Source: Bacillus cereus ATCC 14579
GTDB taxonomy: Bacteria; Bacillota; Bacilli; Bacillales; Bacillaceae_G
DNA length: 64,000 nucleotides
Direction: 5' to 3'
NCBI RefSeq assembly: GCF_000007825.1
Contig: NC_004722.1
Coordinates: 3,202,501-3,266,500, forward strand
The position numbers and the translations under genes are program-made. Numbering within the stretch: position 1 is the first letter of the stretch; every line of letters begins with the position of its first letter. Under the pieces are notes generated by a model that had not been told where the DNA came from, did not search any database, and saw only the letters and a list, made by a program, of their open reading frames with translations. This document shows, in pieces, positions 47,071 through 55,994 of this stretch.

Positions 47071-47958
47071 TTATCCTGCAATCTCAGCCGAAGAGAGCCC
47101 CTCATGAATATTTCCGCTTACAATGATAGAATGTCCCCAAAATATATCTCCATCCGAAAAGAATATTTCAAAATCACCTTCTGAATAAACGCTTAAGCTG
47201 CTTAATGTGATGGAATTAATGAACATTTCTTTTGTAATTTCGTCGATTTCTGCTTCATCATCATCTTGTAGCCATTCATTTGCTAACTCTACCAGTTCTT
47301 TTGCAGCGTACATTTTCATTTTCATTTTCCATTCATCTTGCTCTTTGAAAAGTGCATGTGCTGTTTCCAGTGCAGACTTCATCATATGTTTGTCTTCACT
47401 CCAATCAAAATATAAATGACATTCTTCACCAGCCCAAGATATTCTCTTTTCAAAAGCTTTCACTCTTTTATCGAGTTCGAACACACCCAACATCTCATCA
47501 TGATAAAAAAGCGGTTTCATTGCATCTTGTAAGATGATTTCCAACTCATCATCTTTATATGGTGTTTCCAAAACCTTAACAAGCATCAATGAATTTTCTG
47601 ACTTGCGCACCTGTAATGCTACAACTGTATTTGCTGTCAAAATGTCTTTTGATTTTCTCCATTCTGCATCATCAACCAACCATGCCAGTCGTATGTCTTC
47701 TTTTCTAATCGTTTCATTGTTATGTAAGTCTTTCCACGCAATCAAATCAATTGACGCAGTCCACAAAATGTTGTCACCGCCTTTTGATGCACCGATTCCT
47801 AATGCCCCTGTGACAGCTGCTATTTCAATCACATTTTCTGAGAATCTATTTTCAAATCTACTTATTTCACTTGATTTACTCAATTTCGAATACATTCCTT
47901 TCATAGCCCACAGGCATAAGTACTTTGTGAGTTTTCCTGTTTTATTATAATTGGTCAT
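47071..47958 (-). CDS. DUF2262 domain-containing protein
   Basis: 295 residues. The N-terminal part reads FSENVIEIAAVTGALGIGASKGGDNILWTASIDLIAWKD. The C-terminal DUF2262 part has EEDCHLYFDW-like acidic strand, YAAKELVELANEWLQDDDEAEI, ITKEMFINSITLSSLSVYSEGDFEIFFSDGDIFWGHSI and a final EGLSSAEIAG. DUF2262 proteins are often found near polymorphic toxins; role not proven. The upstream start is weakly supported; an ATG at residue 22 follows AAAGGA. Confidence 0.72.
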   Translation of the reverse strand: MTNYNKTGKLTKYLCLWAMKGMYSKLSKSSEISRFENRFSENVIEIAAVTGALGIGASKGGDNILWTASIDLIAWKDLHNNETIRKEDIRLAWLVDDAEWRKSKDILTANTVVALQVRKSENSLMLVKVLETPYKDDELEIILQDAMKPLFYHDEMLGVFELDKRVKAFEKRISWAGEECHLYFDWSEDKHMMKSALETAHALFKEQDEWKMKMKMYAAKELVELANEWLQDDDEAEIDEITKEMFINSITLSSLSVYSEGDFEIFFSDGDIFWGHSIIVSGNIHEGLSSAEIAG

Positions 47959-47964
47959 GGTAAT

Positions 47965-48000
47965 GCCTATATAGAATTATAGCTATAATTCTATATAGGC
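47965..48000. repeat. Perfect 36-bp palindrome
   Basis: GCCTATATAGAATTATAG is followed directly by its exact complement, with no spacer. It overlaps the stop codon region of the gene at 47983 and lies just upstream of the DUF2262 start. Confidence 0.9.
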
Positions 48001-48282
48001 GTTACCTGGAATTTTAAATTTATTTACATCATATTCTTTAATTATATATACTTTTATAGCTTTAAAATCTTTACCAAAAGCAAGAAATGGATTTTTTAAG
48101 AAATATATTATTTCTTCGTCGTCATAAATTCGGGCTTTAATTATTTCTTTGTCCGAGTGAAACGATAAATTGACTCCTTTGTAAAAATATTCGTAGTATC
48201 CTTCTTCATCCTGCTCACTCTTATCTTCAAAAGGAACAGATTCAATATAATATATATTCCCATTTACATTTATTGATTTCAT
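47983..48282 (-). CDS. Small protein of unknown function in the immunity island
   Basis: 99 residues from the ATG at 48282 (MKSINVNGNIYYIESVPFED), with AAAAGGAAG nine bases before it. Acidic, beta-rich: YYEYFYKGVNLSFHSDKEIIKARIYDDEEIIYFL. No family recognised. Its location among immunity genes suggests a similar role. Its end lies in the 36-bp palindrome. Confidence 0.5.
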   Translation of the reverse strand: MKSINVNGNIYYIESVPFEDKSEQDEEGYYEYFYKGVNLSFHSDKEIIKARIYDDEEIIYFLKNPFLAFGKDFKAIKVYIIKEYDVNKFKIPGNAYIEL

Positions 48283-48519
48283 ACAGCATGACTTCCTTTT
48301 CAAGAATATTCATAAGAAATTAAATAGTCTCTGTCAATCATACCAAAAATAAGGGATTTACTTTTAGAATTTATAAAAAATATATAGGATTAAATTTAAA
48401 TCTTTATATTTTTTTCCATATTACTTCATTATCTCTGTACAATTGTGTAATGTGTCACAGAAGTAGACATATTGCAATGAGTCGCAGTGAAGTGGGATAT
48501 CCCTTGAGAATATAAAATA

Positions 48520-48563
48520 AGAAGATTAATCTAGAAAGACTATCTAGTCTAATCTTCTTTTAT
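48520..48563. terminator. Hairpin, probable terminator
   Basis: AAGAAGATTA with TAATCTTCTT plus an inner CTAG/CTAG, flanked by A and T runs. The 640-bp stretch 48304-48942 otherwise holds only the remnants listed next. Confidence 0.6.
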
Positions 48564-48574
48564 TGAATTTTTAA

Positions 48575-48745
48575 TTAATGCATTTTTACCCTTAAAATAA
48601 TATAATCAACGGGTGGATTATTATTTACATCCTCAAAACTGGTTCTAATTTTAAAGTCAAATTCATTTGTTATATTTTTCAATGAATAAAGGTTTGTTCC
48701 ATCTACACTTGTACGGAGCAATATATCCGAAAACGTAAAACGCAT
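48575..48745 (-). other. Small open frame, probable remnant
   Basis: 56 codons from an ATG at 48745: MRFTFSDILLRTSVDGTNLY, then FEDVNNNPPVDYIILRVKMH. Protein-like, but no ribosome site and no recognised family. It ends next to the hairpin at 48520-48563. Confidence 0.3.
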
Positions 48746-48942
48746 GAAGAATATGTTGAGGAACTATTAGAAAACGCGGGTATGATATGCCGCAGAGGTT
48801 TTAGAAGTTCATGGCGATAATATCGAAGTTATAGGAACATACAAAGGCGCTAGAAATACCACAGAACACAAATGTAACTCATGTAAAAATATATGGGAGG
48901 CAGCACCAACAAATATTTTAAAAGGAAAGGGAGAGAAACATT
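48739..48942 (+). pseudogene. Remnant of a zinc-ribbon repeat protein
   Basis: Two + strand frames in turn read KRKTHEEYVEELLEN and then VLEVHGDNIEVIGTYKGARN, HKCNSCKNIWEAAPTNILKG. This resembles the KTHEEYxxEL...V.G.Y....T.I.HKC..C...W...P.NIL.G.G repeats of phage-associated nucleases (from memory). A frameshift near 48785 and truncation at both ends mark it as decayed. Confidence 0.45.
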
Positions 48943-49560
48943 ATGTCAAAGTTATTACGTGAATTATCTAAACCGGATAGTGAGGCCCTGCGTTCCGAAG
49001 CACTAGAACAGTTAAAAGTTACTTCAGGTAAAATTGTTGCTTGTGATCCTCTTATTTTTAATAAAAATCACTTCGAACAAACAATTCAGCCAGGTACATA
49101 TTCAATTGTTGCTTGGTGGCATAAGGAAGATGGAGTCATTGCTGGTGCTGAATTGAAATTGTCGGAGTCAAAAGCGGTAGGATGGAAGATGGCAACAAAA
49201 CCAGAACAAAATGTCAGTGAACTGGAAGACGGATATATTTTTGGTTACCCGGTTGATACAGGCTTAGGGTGCTTTGCAGATGTTGAAGCAATTGATAAGT
49301 TAGAAGAAATAGAAGATAGGTTACAACAAGAACTAGGAGAAGAATTTACTAGTTTGTATGATGATCTTATAGATGACATACTAACAGAACATGATGAAGA
49401 TTGGGGAAATTGCGTGGTGTGTGAGGAAACAGGAAGTAATATCATTATATTCCGTTCAGGTTATGGAGATGGATTTTATCCTTCCTATTGGGGAATCGAT
49501 GAAGCAGGAAAAATTGTTTCACTTGTTACTGATTTTCAAGTGCTACATGAGGAAAATTGA
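48943..49560 (+). CDS. DUF4241 domain-containing protein
   Basis: 205 residues. The family pattern includes GKIVACDPLIFNKNHFEQTIQPGTYSIVAWWHKED, GYPVDTGLGCFADVEA and the C-terminal NIIIFRSGYGDGFYPSYWGID. DUF4241 proteins occur widely in immunity loci. Ribosome site AAGGAAAGGGAG precedes the ATG. It is on the + strand, against most of the island. Confidence 0.8.
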   Translation: MSKLLRELSKPDSEALRSEALEQLKVTSGKIVACDPLIFNKNHFEQTIQPGTYSIVAWWHKEDGVIAGAELKLSESKAVGWKMATKPEQNVSELEDGYIFGYPVDTGLGCFADVEAIDKLEEIEDRLQQELGEEFTSLYDDLIDDILTEHDEDWGNCVVCEETGSNIIIFRSGYGDGFYPSYWGIDEAGKIVSLVTDFQVLHEEN

Positions 49561-49671
49561 GGACAACATCAATAATAATATAAAAGTCAATATTTTTTTC
49601 TTTTACAGCGTCTAATATTTGCAAATAACTCGTGGGATAATCTCCTTATATACTACTGGTTCTAATAAATA

Positions 49672-49699
49672 GGGTTATATTCTTAAGTGAATATAACCC
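49672..49699. terminator. Hairpin between convergent genes
   Basis: GGGTTATATTC and its perfect complement with a 6-base loop, between the DUF4241 gene and the minus-strand gene at 49727. Confidence 0.6.
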
Positions 49700-49726
49700 G
49701 TCATTTTATCATGATAGAGTTGAACT

Positions 49727-49927
49727 TCAGAACACTCTACGCTCCGAAATTACTTTTTCTATGATTTCCTGGCGATTATATTCTACCTGCACCGTTTCAC
49801 AGTTTCCCCAATGAGTAGGAGCGGATTTTTCGTTTGACTCAAATACATCTAGAAGACGATTCAATATCTCTTCCTCGTTAAATGCTACAGTCGGATACAT
49901 TGCGATTGTAAAATAATTCGGTTTCAT
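49727..49927 (-). CDS. Short protein, probable N-terminal part of an immunity protein
   Basis: 66 residues: MKPNYFTIAMYPTVAFNEEE, then EKSAPTHWGNCETVQVEYNRQEIIEKVISE. It has a good ribosome site (AAAAGGAGTAGTAAA). It looks like the start of a longer beta/alpha immunity domain cut short. Family not recognised. Confidence 0.45.
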   Translation of the reverse strand: MKPNYFTIAMYPTVAFNEEEILNRLLDVFESNEKSAPTHWGNCETVQVEYNRQEIIEKVISERRVF

Positions 49928-49987
49928 TTTACTACTCCTTTTATTTGCTTTATCACAGCCAAATAAGTTTAAATCCCTTTCCCACTA

Positions 49988-50404
49988 TTAATCATGTAAC
50001 TTATTTAAAAACTCCGTAAAATCATTAGCAATACAGAATACATTTTCTCTTGCTCTTTCCTCTGCTTCCTCAGCCGTAATCCCTTCACTTTCCATCAATG
50101 TTTCCTTTTCCCATGCCCCCTCATGTTCCCAAAAGACGACAATTGGATCTTCTTTATGATTTTTATAATCAAAGCAGATTAAATTTCCTGCTGGGTCAAA
50201 TGCGAATGGAATCAATGCACTCGGTAATGTGTCATTGTAATCATTGAATATCTCAATAATATTTTCATCATCATCCATATCATAAGTTAGTAATGTGCAA
50301 AAAACTTTTCTCTTCCCCTCAACTTCAAATACTTCTGGACTAACATGTGCTCCGTTATTCTTCATTACACATTCTATATAATCTAAAGGAAAATGAACGC
50401 CCAA
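49988..50404 (-). CDS. SMI1/KNR4 (SUKH) family protein, N-terminus probably lost
   Basis: 138 residues from a TTG: GVHFPLDYIECVMKNNGAHVSPEVFEV, LPSALIPFAFDPAGNLICFDYKNHKEDPIVVFWEHE, FCIANDFTEFLNKL. This is a clear SUKH core. The usual first helix is missing: the frame upstream reads EKEL, then hits a TGA, and no start fits better. A truncated but perhaps translated immunity gene. Confidence 0.72.
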   Translation of the reverse strand: MGVHFPLDYIECVMKNNGAHVSPEVFEVEGKRKVFCTLLTYDMDDDENIIEIFNDYNDTLPSALIPFAFDPAGNLICFDYKNHKEDPIVVFWEHEGAWEKETLMESEGITAEEAEERARENVFCIANDFTEFLNKLHD

Positions 50405-50560
50405 CTCTTTTTCTCATTTATATTTGTTTGTTCGCGCCATAAACATACTTCTATATTTCGATACCTCTTCACATTTCCTATATCTCTTTCTACGACTATC
50501 TCTCACTCGAATTACAATTCGTTATTTTATTAATATTCAACATTTTTAATATAGTGCTTA

Positions 50561-51019
50561 TTACTTCTTTAAACCGCTACTGAATTTTTCCGCATATAGT
50601 ATATCGAATTCAGTTAGTTCTAGTTTTTGTTCTACAATATTCCCTTGTTCATCATACTTTTTAAAAGTCATTTCACGTCCCGCAATACATTCAGACTCAT
50701 GCTTCTTCATTCCATTTTGAAAAAATTCAACACAGTACCCTTCAACCGCACTTCTATTCATATTACTGATTCTTTTTATATTTCCATCCATATAAAACTC
50801 CACATACTCTCCTTGTTTAACACCATTTTCTACATAGAAATAACATTCTATATTTCCATTCTCATAAACATCATAAGCTAAGCCAGTAAACAATTTTTCT
50901 TTACCATCATCCGCACACTCTACTATTCCTAACCCATAAGGTCCCCCATATTCTAAACATTCTTCAAACTCAAGGCCATTCTGTATTATATACTCCTTCG
51001 TTAACACATCATTTAACAT
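50561..51019 (-). CDS. YwqK-like MORN-type antitoxin/immunity protein
   Basis: 152 residues from the ATG at 51019, with AAAGGAGGA before it. MORN-like repeats are seen in AYDVYENGNIECYFYVENGVKQGEYVEFYMDGNIKRISN and GYCVEFFQNGMKKHESE. The arrangement matches toxin-antitoxin YwqK family proteins found beside YwqJ-type deaminase toxins. No toxin of that type is in view. Confidence 0.75.
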   Translation of the reverse strand: MLNDVLTKEYIIQNGLEFEECLEYGGPYGLGIVECADDGKEKLFTGLAYDVYENGNIECYFYVENGVKQGEYVEFYMDGNIKRISNMNRSAVEGYCVEFFQNGMKKHESECIAGREMTFKKYDEQGNIVEQKLELTEFDILYAEKFSSGLKK

Positions 51020-51301
51020 TTTCAATCCTCCTTTACAATATTAGCTAATGGTTAAGCCTTGTGTAATAGTAAGTTTTTATCGTAATATAATTCTATTTTT
51101 ATTGTGTAATTTCTATATACAATGAGAGGGATTTTCTAATATTCGTTTGTAACGTATGCTATCATAGGCCTTTAAATGTTCAAAATTCATTTACTTCTCA
51201 CCAGACACACTTTTCTGTTCAATCCAAACCTCGCATTTACACAGTGCATCTCTTTCAGTAAATTAAAGCAATAGAAACTATCTTTAGTTTTTCCTCTTCT
51301 C

Positions 51302-51685
51302 TTATTTTTTGCCACAACTGTTTGCTAAGTGAACATGTTCATTAAAAATGTTGTTGTTAATTTGTTTTTCATATTTTTTTAATGTTTCATTTATTTTACT
51401 GCCAGTTTTACTTTCAAAACTTTTCTCTAATTCTGCTGCTATATCTCTTAGACTTGTTTGTAATTCATGAAATGCCCCTATGTTTTTTTGAAGAGCATAT
51501 GTATCTTCTTTTATAATGTCTATTGATTTAAACCCTACTTCTGTTTTTAACATCATACGCTGCATTTCTCTTTCAATCTGTTTTTTAGCAGCTTGTAACT
51601 CCTCAACAACCTGATCTGCTAAATCTCCTGTAACACTTTCGATTTGCTTTTCTATCTTTTTAATTTCCCCCATAAAATCCATCAT
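51302..51685 (-). CDS. Small helical partner of the lipase effector (TlaA-like)
   Basis: 127 residues, almost entirely helical: MGEIKKIEKQIESVTGDLAD, VEELQAAKKQIEREMQRMML, then HELQTSLRDIAAELEKSFESKTG. It starts 12 bases after the lipase gene's stop on the same strand. In Staphylococcus aureus the reverse-arranged lipase toxin TslA needs small helical partners (TlaA1/TlaA2) that bind its C-terminal domain for type VII secretion. The same role is inferred here from order and character only. Confidence 0.6.
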   Translation of the reverse strand: MMDFMGEIKKIEKQIESVTGDLADQVVEELQAAKKQIEREMQRMMLKTEVGFKSIDIIKEDTYALQKNIGAFHELQTSLRDIAAELEKSFESKTGSKINETLKKYEKQINNNIFNEHVHLANSCGKK

Positions 51686-51697
51686 ATAATTATCTCC

Positions 51698-52885
51698 TTA
51701 TCTAAACTGAAAATTCCCCGCTAATTGATTATCTTTATCCCTAAGTGAATTTGCTGCATCACTAATTTCATCCCCAAAACTACTTAAACTTTTTTGTTCT
51801 TTTCTTAAAAGATGAATTAATTCTTCTGCCATGTGTACATCGTGAAAATAGTCATTTCCACCTTCTTTCGTTTTGGCAATTCGTGAGATGGCTTCATCTA
51901 TTTCATATGCTTCTAATAGATGATATTTCCCACCTGGCCCTGTTTCATATTTTAATTGACTTTTCAACTTTTGAACCGCTTCAGCTTCTCTTCTTTGAAA
52001 CTCTTCTATATTTTTTGCTATATCTGATAATCGATTACTGAGCATTTGAATTTTTTGTGCTTGTCTTATAATATCTTCAGGTTCTAATTTTAATATTGGA
52101 CTTCCATTTGAATGAAATGCTCCTCTAAATGTATCTCTACCGTGTCCTTCCATAGTTAAACGTGTAAAAAAATCTTCTTTTGTATCATTCTGTCTCACTG
52201 TAAATTGCTTACCAATTAGAGGTGCACCGAATTGAGTATGGTTACCAATTGGGTCATTCTCATGTATATAATCCGTAGCTTTGTTTTCCATTTCCCCTCT
52301 ATCTACCCGTTTTTTCGCTTCAGGACTTAGCAAACGATAAGGATTTGGTGCAGCCCATGTAGTTGCATAAAAATTCCGTTCCGAAGCAACATAATCAGCT
52401 TCTGCGCCTCCTTTACTATGCCCTGTAGCATGCACATAAGTTGGCTGATATGTTTCATTTACTTTATCTACCCATTCCAACCCGGTATTAAAAGATGTTG
52501 CAAAATCTGGTTTTACTGTTTGACTATTACTTGGAGTAATTAATTTAGAATGTGTTTTAATTCCAAACGTAATTTGATCGATATCTGTTTCGAAATCTGC
52601 TAATTGCTTAGGCTCTGTTCCACGAAATGCAAATACTATAGTTTCATAGTGAGTTTTATTCTCTTTATAATCATTTTTCGGCACCACTGCAATAGCTTGT
52701 AATCCATTTTTCACTTTTTGACAATCTGCATCTATTGATTCTATAACAACCCATTTTTTACCATTAACACCTTTTATTTCTACACCTTTGTGCAAAAATT
52801 TATCATCATACACTTTATCTGATAGTTCGAAGTAATCTTCATCTGTCGCAATTGAATTCTTTTTAAATTCACTCATATCTTTCAA
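51698..52885 (-). CDS. Reverse-arranged lipase effector, TslA-like (type VII secretion)
   Basis: About 395 residues. The N-terminal alpha/beta hydrolase domain has the strand ETIVFAFRGTEP, the nucleophile elbow HATGHSKGGAEAD (Ser near 157), ATTWAAPNPYRL, the acid region in HENDPIGNHTQFG, and His in EGHGRDTF. The C-terminal ~130 residues are helical (IIRQAQKIQMLSNRLSDIAKNIEEFQRREAEAVQKLKSQL, then MAEELIHLLRKEQKSL), like an LXG-type targeting domain at the C- rather than N-terminus. A small helical protein follows, and divergent DUF1433 lipoproteins lie next to it. This matches TslA. The start (a TTG at 52885 or ATG at 52876) is uncertain. Confidence 0.72.
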   Translation of the reverse strand: MKDMSEFKKNSIATDEDYFELSDKVYDDKFLHKGVEIKGVNGKKWVVIESIDADCQKVKNGLQAIAVVPKNDYKENKTHYETIVFAFRGTEPKQLADFETDIDQITFGIKTHSKLITPSNSQTVKPDFATSFNTGLEWVDKVNETYQPTYVHATGHSKGGAEADYVASERNFYATTWAAPNPYRLLSPEAKKRVDRGEMENKATDYIHENDPIGNHTQFGAPLIGKQFTVRQNDTKEDFFTRLTMEGHGRDTFRGAFHSNGSPILKLEPEDIIRQAQKIQMLSNRLSDIAKNIEEFQRREAEAVQKLKSQLKYETGPGGKYHLLEAYEIDEAISRIAKTKEGGNDYFHDVHMAEELIHLLRKEQKSLSSFGDEISDAANSLRDKDNQLAGNFQFR

Positions 52886-52934
52886 CTCATTTCATGGTAT
52901 ATTTTAACTATATTCAAATACAAGGGGATTTTTT

Positions 52935-53318
52935 ATGAAGAAAAAATTAGTAATTATTTTATCCATTATTTGTATTATAGCAGGAGGATATTTTACAATG
53001 GAATACTTAAAACATAAAGAAAAAGAAGAATTTTTTTGGAAAACACAAGAAACAAGAGTAGAAAAGTATATTCATTATAATGTTAAAGATGTTAAATCGA
53101 TTACATTTATAGAACATAAAATAAGTCCAATGGGAATTCCGTCTATAGAAGGATATATAAATGATGATAAAGATCTATGGTTTGATGCTAGTATCAGTAC
53201 TACAGAAAACTTCGAAGATAAATTTTCACGTTCTGGAGAACTAGGAAAACTTATAAAAGACCCTGAAAAATCCGTATCCGAAATTGAAAAGGAAGAGAAA
53301 GAAAAGAAAAAAGAATAG
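52935..53318 (+). CDS. DUF1433 immunity-type protein, TilA-like (copy 1)
   Basis: 127 residues. An N-terminal hydrophobic segment (KKLVIILSIICIIAGGYF) without a lipobox Cys at the usual place is followed by VEKYIHYNVKDVKSITFIEHKISPMGIPSIEGYINDD, the DUF1433 pattern, and a charged tail. It is divergent from the lipase effector with 49 bp between. DUF1433 protein TilA protects S. aureus from the lipase toxin TslA, so an immunity role on the outer membrane face is inferred. Ribosome site AAGGGGA. Confidence 0.75.
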   Translation: MKKKLVIILSIICIIAGGYFTMEYLKHKEKEEFFWKTQETRVEKYIHYNVKDVKSITFIEHKISPMGIPSIEGYINDDKDLWFDASISTTENFEDKFSRSGELGKLIKDPEKSVSEIEKEEKEKKKE

Positions 53319-53334
53319 TCTTTGCACTATTCTT
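53311..53334 (+). terminator. Weak terminator between DUF1433 copies
   Basis: AAGAATAGT with ACTATTCTT around CTTTGC, followed by a pyrimidine-rich stretch. Confidence 0.5.
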
Positions 53335-53385
53335 GTCTTGTCTTCCCTATCCAATTTTAAAAAGAATGTAATAGGGGCATTTCTA

Positions 53386-53769
53386 ATGAAGAAAGTAATT
53401 ATTTTAATTGTATCTGCTTTGGTGCTCATAGCAGGAGGGTATTTTACAATAGAATACTTAAAACATAAAGAAATAGAAGAAAAGTTTTGGAAAGCACAAG
53501 AAGTTCGTGTAGAAAAGTATATTCATTATAATATTAAAGATGTGAAATCTATTACATTTACAGAACGTGAAACTAGTCCTATGGGCATTCCTAGACTAAA
53601 AGGGTATATAAATAATAACCAACAATTAGATTTTGTAGCTCGTATTAGTACTACAGAAAATTTCGAAGATAAATTTGACTGCTCTGCGGAATTAGGAAAA
53701 CTTATAAAAGATCCTGAAAAGTCTGTTTCCGAAATTGAAAATGAAGAAAAGAAAAAAATCCAAGAGTAG
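53386..53769 (+). CDS. DUF1433 immunity-type protein, TilA-like (copy 2)
   Basis: 127 residues from the ATG at 53386 (MKKVIILIVSALVLIAGGYFTIEYLKHKEIEE), with AGGGGC before it. It is a tandem duplicate of the gene at 52935, alike along its whole length (EKYIHYNIKDVKSITF; SPMGIPRLKGYINN; ISTTENFEDKF; AELGKLIKDPEKSVSEIE) and differing mainly in the middle. Duplicated immunity genes with divergent centres are typical where effectors vary. Confidence 0.75.
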   Translation: MKKVIILIVSALVLIAGGYFTIEYLKHKEIEEKFWKAQEVRVEKYIHYNIKDVKSITFTERETSPMGIPRLKGYINNNQQLDFVARISTTENFEDKFDCSAELGKLIKDPEKSVSEIENEEKKKIQE

Positions 53770-53790
53770 TCTTTACGATTACTCTTTTGT
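53762..53790 (+). terminator. Terminator after the DUF1433 pair
   Basis: AAGAGTA with TACTCTT, followed by TTGTTTT. Confidence 0.7.
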
Positions 53791-54019
53791 TTTCCTATAA
53801 AAAATAAAACAAAAGTTGATTATTTGTAATATAGTAATAGCCATTTAACTATCTATAAGATAATTTTTTTATATTTGATAACCATATGCCTATCAATCCC
53901 ATTATTTTAGTCTTATTTTTTTCCAATCTTTATTATCTCTCATCTATCTTATGTTTTATGTATGCAGCGATTTCTATTCTCTTGTTTAGCTATGTCTCTT
54001 ATATTGGCAGAAACATGAA

Positions 54020-54376
54020 TTATTCAACCGAAGATTTATAATCACTCTTTACATTTTTTAACCCTTCTATTACATTATTTATTCTTATCGATAAATCTTT
54101 TATTTCCTCTACTGTCAATTCTCCTTCTGCCTCTTGAGGGTTAAACATACTTAGCCTCTTTGTTATACCTTCAATACGCCCAACAAAAACTATATGATAA
54201 TCGACTGCAATTTCTCCTATGGCAGTATCAACTATAACACCTTCAATCTTTCCTAAATTATCAAATTCATCCGCTAGTTTTGCTATAGCATATCGATACC
54301 CTCTCTCTTCATCTAATAACTCTTCATACGCCTCCCGAATTGCATGAAATAATTCATTATACTCCCAATCTTTCAT
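54020..54376 (-). CDS. Imm3 family immunity protein
   Basis: 118 residues. Pattern: WEYNELFHAIREAYEELLDEERGYRYAIAKLADEFDNLGKIEG, VDTAIGEIAVDYHIVFVGR, then a C-terminal ELTVEEIKDLSIRINNVIEGLK, which fits Imm3. Ribosome site GGGAGG lies just before the ATG. No toxin is adjacent. The 250 bp upstream in the reading sense of the DUF1433 pair hold nothing recognisable. Confidence 0.65.
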   Translation of the reverse strand: MKDWEYNELFHAIREAYEELLDEERGYRYAIAKLADEFDNLGKIEGVIVDTAIGEIAVDYHIVFVGRIEGITKRLSMFNPQEAEGELTVEEIKDLSIRINNVIEGLKNVKSDYKSSVE

Positions 54377-54391
54377 ACATCCTCCCTCAAA

Positions 54392-54450
54392 AAAAAATCC
54401 CCACGCTTATGTGAAAATAATCTTTCAACACAAATATGAGGACTTCCTTA
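54392..54450 (-). terminator. Probable terminator after the gene at 54475
   Basis: On the minus strand an imperfect stem (CCTCATATTTGTG with CACATAAGCGTGGGG) is followed by nine T residues. Confidence 0.55.
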
Positions 54451-54474
54451 TTTCATTACTATACTTTACACATT

Positions 54475-54807
54475 TTATTCGTTAGAATCTTCTTCATTCA
54501 ATTTATATACTCTATCTCTTTTCTCATCACTTTTGACAAAAATAAGCTTTCCTTCTTTAACAAAACCTTCTAATAGTAAGCATACTTGCCCATATGCTTT
54601 AGGCTTATTCGTTGTGAATCTCTCATCTGATATTTTACCAGCTCGTATTAATTGTTCGCATAACTCAAGTGCACTTATTTCTTCAGAATTAATTAATTCT
54701 AAAATATCCTTTTGTAAGGGCGATAAAGGCACAGGGGTCTCAGCTACCTCCACCTTTTCTCGTTTGTTTTCTTCTTCAAATAAATCTTCGAATGAAATTT
54801 GATTCAT
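54475..54807 (-). CDS. Small winged-helix-like protein of unknown function
   Basis: 110 residues. The acidic N-terminus (MNQISFEDLFEEENKREKVEV) is followed by LSPLQKDILELINSEEISALELCEQLIRAGKISDERF, then GQVCLLLEGFVKEGKLIFVKSDEKRDRVYKL. The helix order and final beta-hairpin resemble a winged helix. No family recognised. The 306 bp between it and the next gene hold a -10-like TATAAT at 55065 and nothing else seen. Confidence 0.5.
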   Translation of the reverse strand: MNQISFEDLFEEENKREKVEVAETPVPLSPLQKDILELINSEEISALELCEQLIRAGKISDERFTTNKPKAYGQVCLLLEGFVKEGKLIFVKSDEKRDRVYKLNEEDSNE

Positions 54808-55099
54808 ACTTCTTTTCCTTTCTAACGATTGATTTGTATAACATGAACTGAATCCTATAGCGTATGTATTATTATGTTACCTTTTTTCATAAATCCCAAA
54901 CTCATGTACATCGTTTCATATAGTATATTTCGATTATACCAAATATACGTTCTGTTTTCTATTGTAGAATTCGTTATAATAGGAATGAAAGTAATGATGA
55001 ACATTTTTCTCGTTGTTAATTGTATACTCTCTGTAAAAAAATAGAAATTAAATTTATAAATTTGTATAATAAAATAGTACGAGTGAAATTTTATTATAG

Positions 55100-55369
<270 letters not shown>

Positions 55370-55493
55370 TTGTTTTTCTTCCTATATTTAAACGTTAAAC
55401 ACTTTCATTCTATTATAGGAAACGCTACAAAAGATTCATTGATTACTCCTGCTCCTAATTCGGAAGCATATGGTGAAACTATATAACACAAAC

Positions 55494-55514
55494 ACCCTAG
55501 CTCTTCGCTAGGGT
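55494..55514 (+). terminator. Hairpin after the SunI-like gene
   Basis: ACCCTAGC with GCTAGGGT around TCTTC, followed by ATTCTTAGTTTT, about 125 bp past the stop. Confidence 0.55.
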
Positions 55515-55553
55515 ATTCTTAGTTTTATCTATAATACAGTAGTTCTACAATTC

Positions 55554-55799
55554 TTATTTATTTTTATGAACTCCTTGTAATTGACTAAGAACCTCATTGG
55601 CAGTCCTCTCAAATCTTTTAGGGTTATCAGCAATAATTTCATTAAGTAAATTAATTATCGTTAGTTGTATATCATGATTCATTCCTACAAGTACTTTAGC
55701 ATACTCACTTCTATATAAATCATTATTTAAAATTCTTATGTTTAGTAGCATTGCCCACTCTTTTGCACTCTCAACCATTTTTGGTAAAGCTTTAGGCAT
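55554..55799 (-). pseudogene. Imm30-like immunity protein, C-terminal half
   Basis: 81 residues: MPKALPKMVESAKEWAMLLNIRILNNDLYRSEYAKVL, then LLNEIIADNPKRFERTANEVLSQL. It aligns with the second half of the broken Imm30-like gene at 56543-56974. In-frame sequence continues upstream (SFGKYLTE) to a TAG near 55825, so the N-terminal half has been lost at a junction there. Confidence 0.6.
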
Positions 55800-55994
55800 C
55801 TCCGTTAAATATTTTCCGAAGCTCCCCTAGCTAGTTTTAACCATTTTATTTATCTAGATTGATATTTTAACGAAGTATATCCAGGCTATTTGCAGATTCA
55901 AATTCAGCTAAATTTTCATATTCCTACACGCAAACTTTAGAGTTATTTTATATAAATTTATTAAATAACCTCTTTACAAATCTATCATTTGCTA

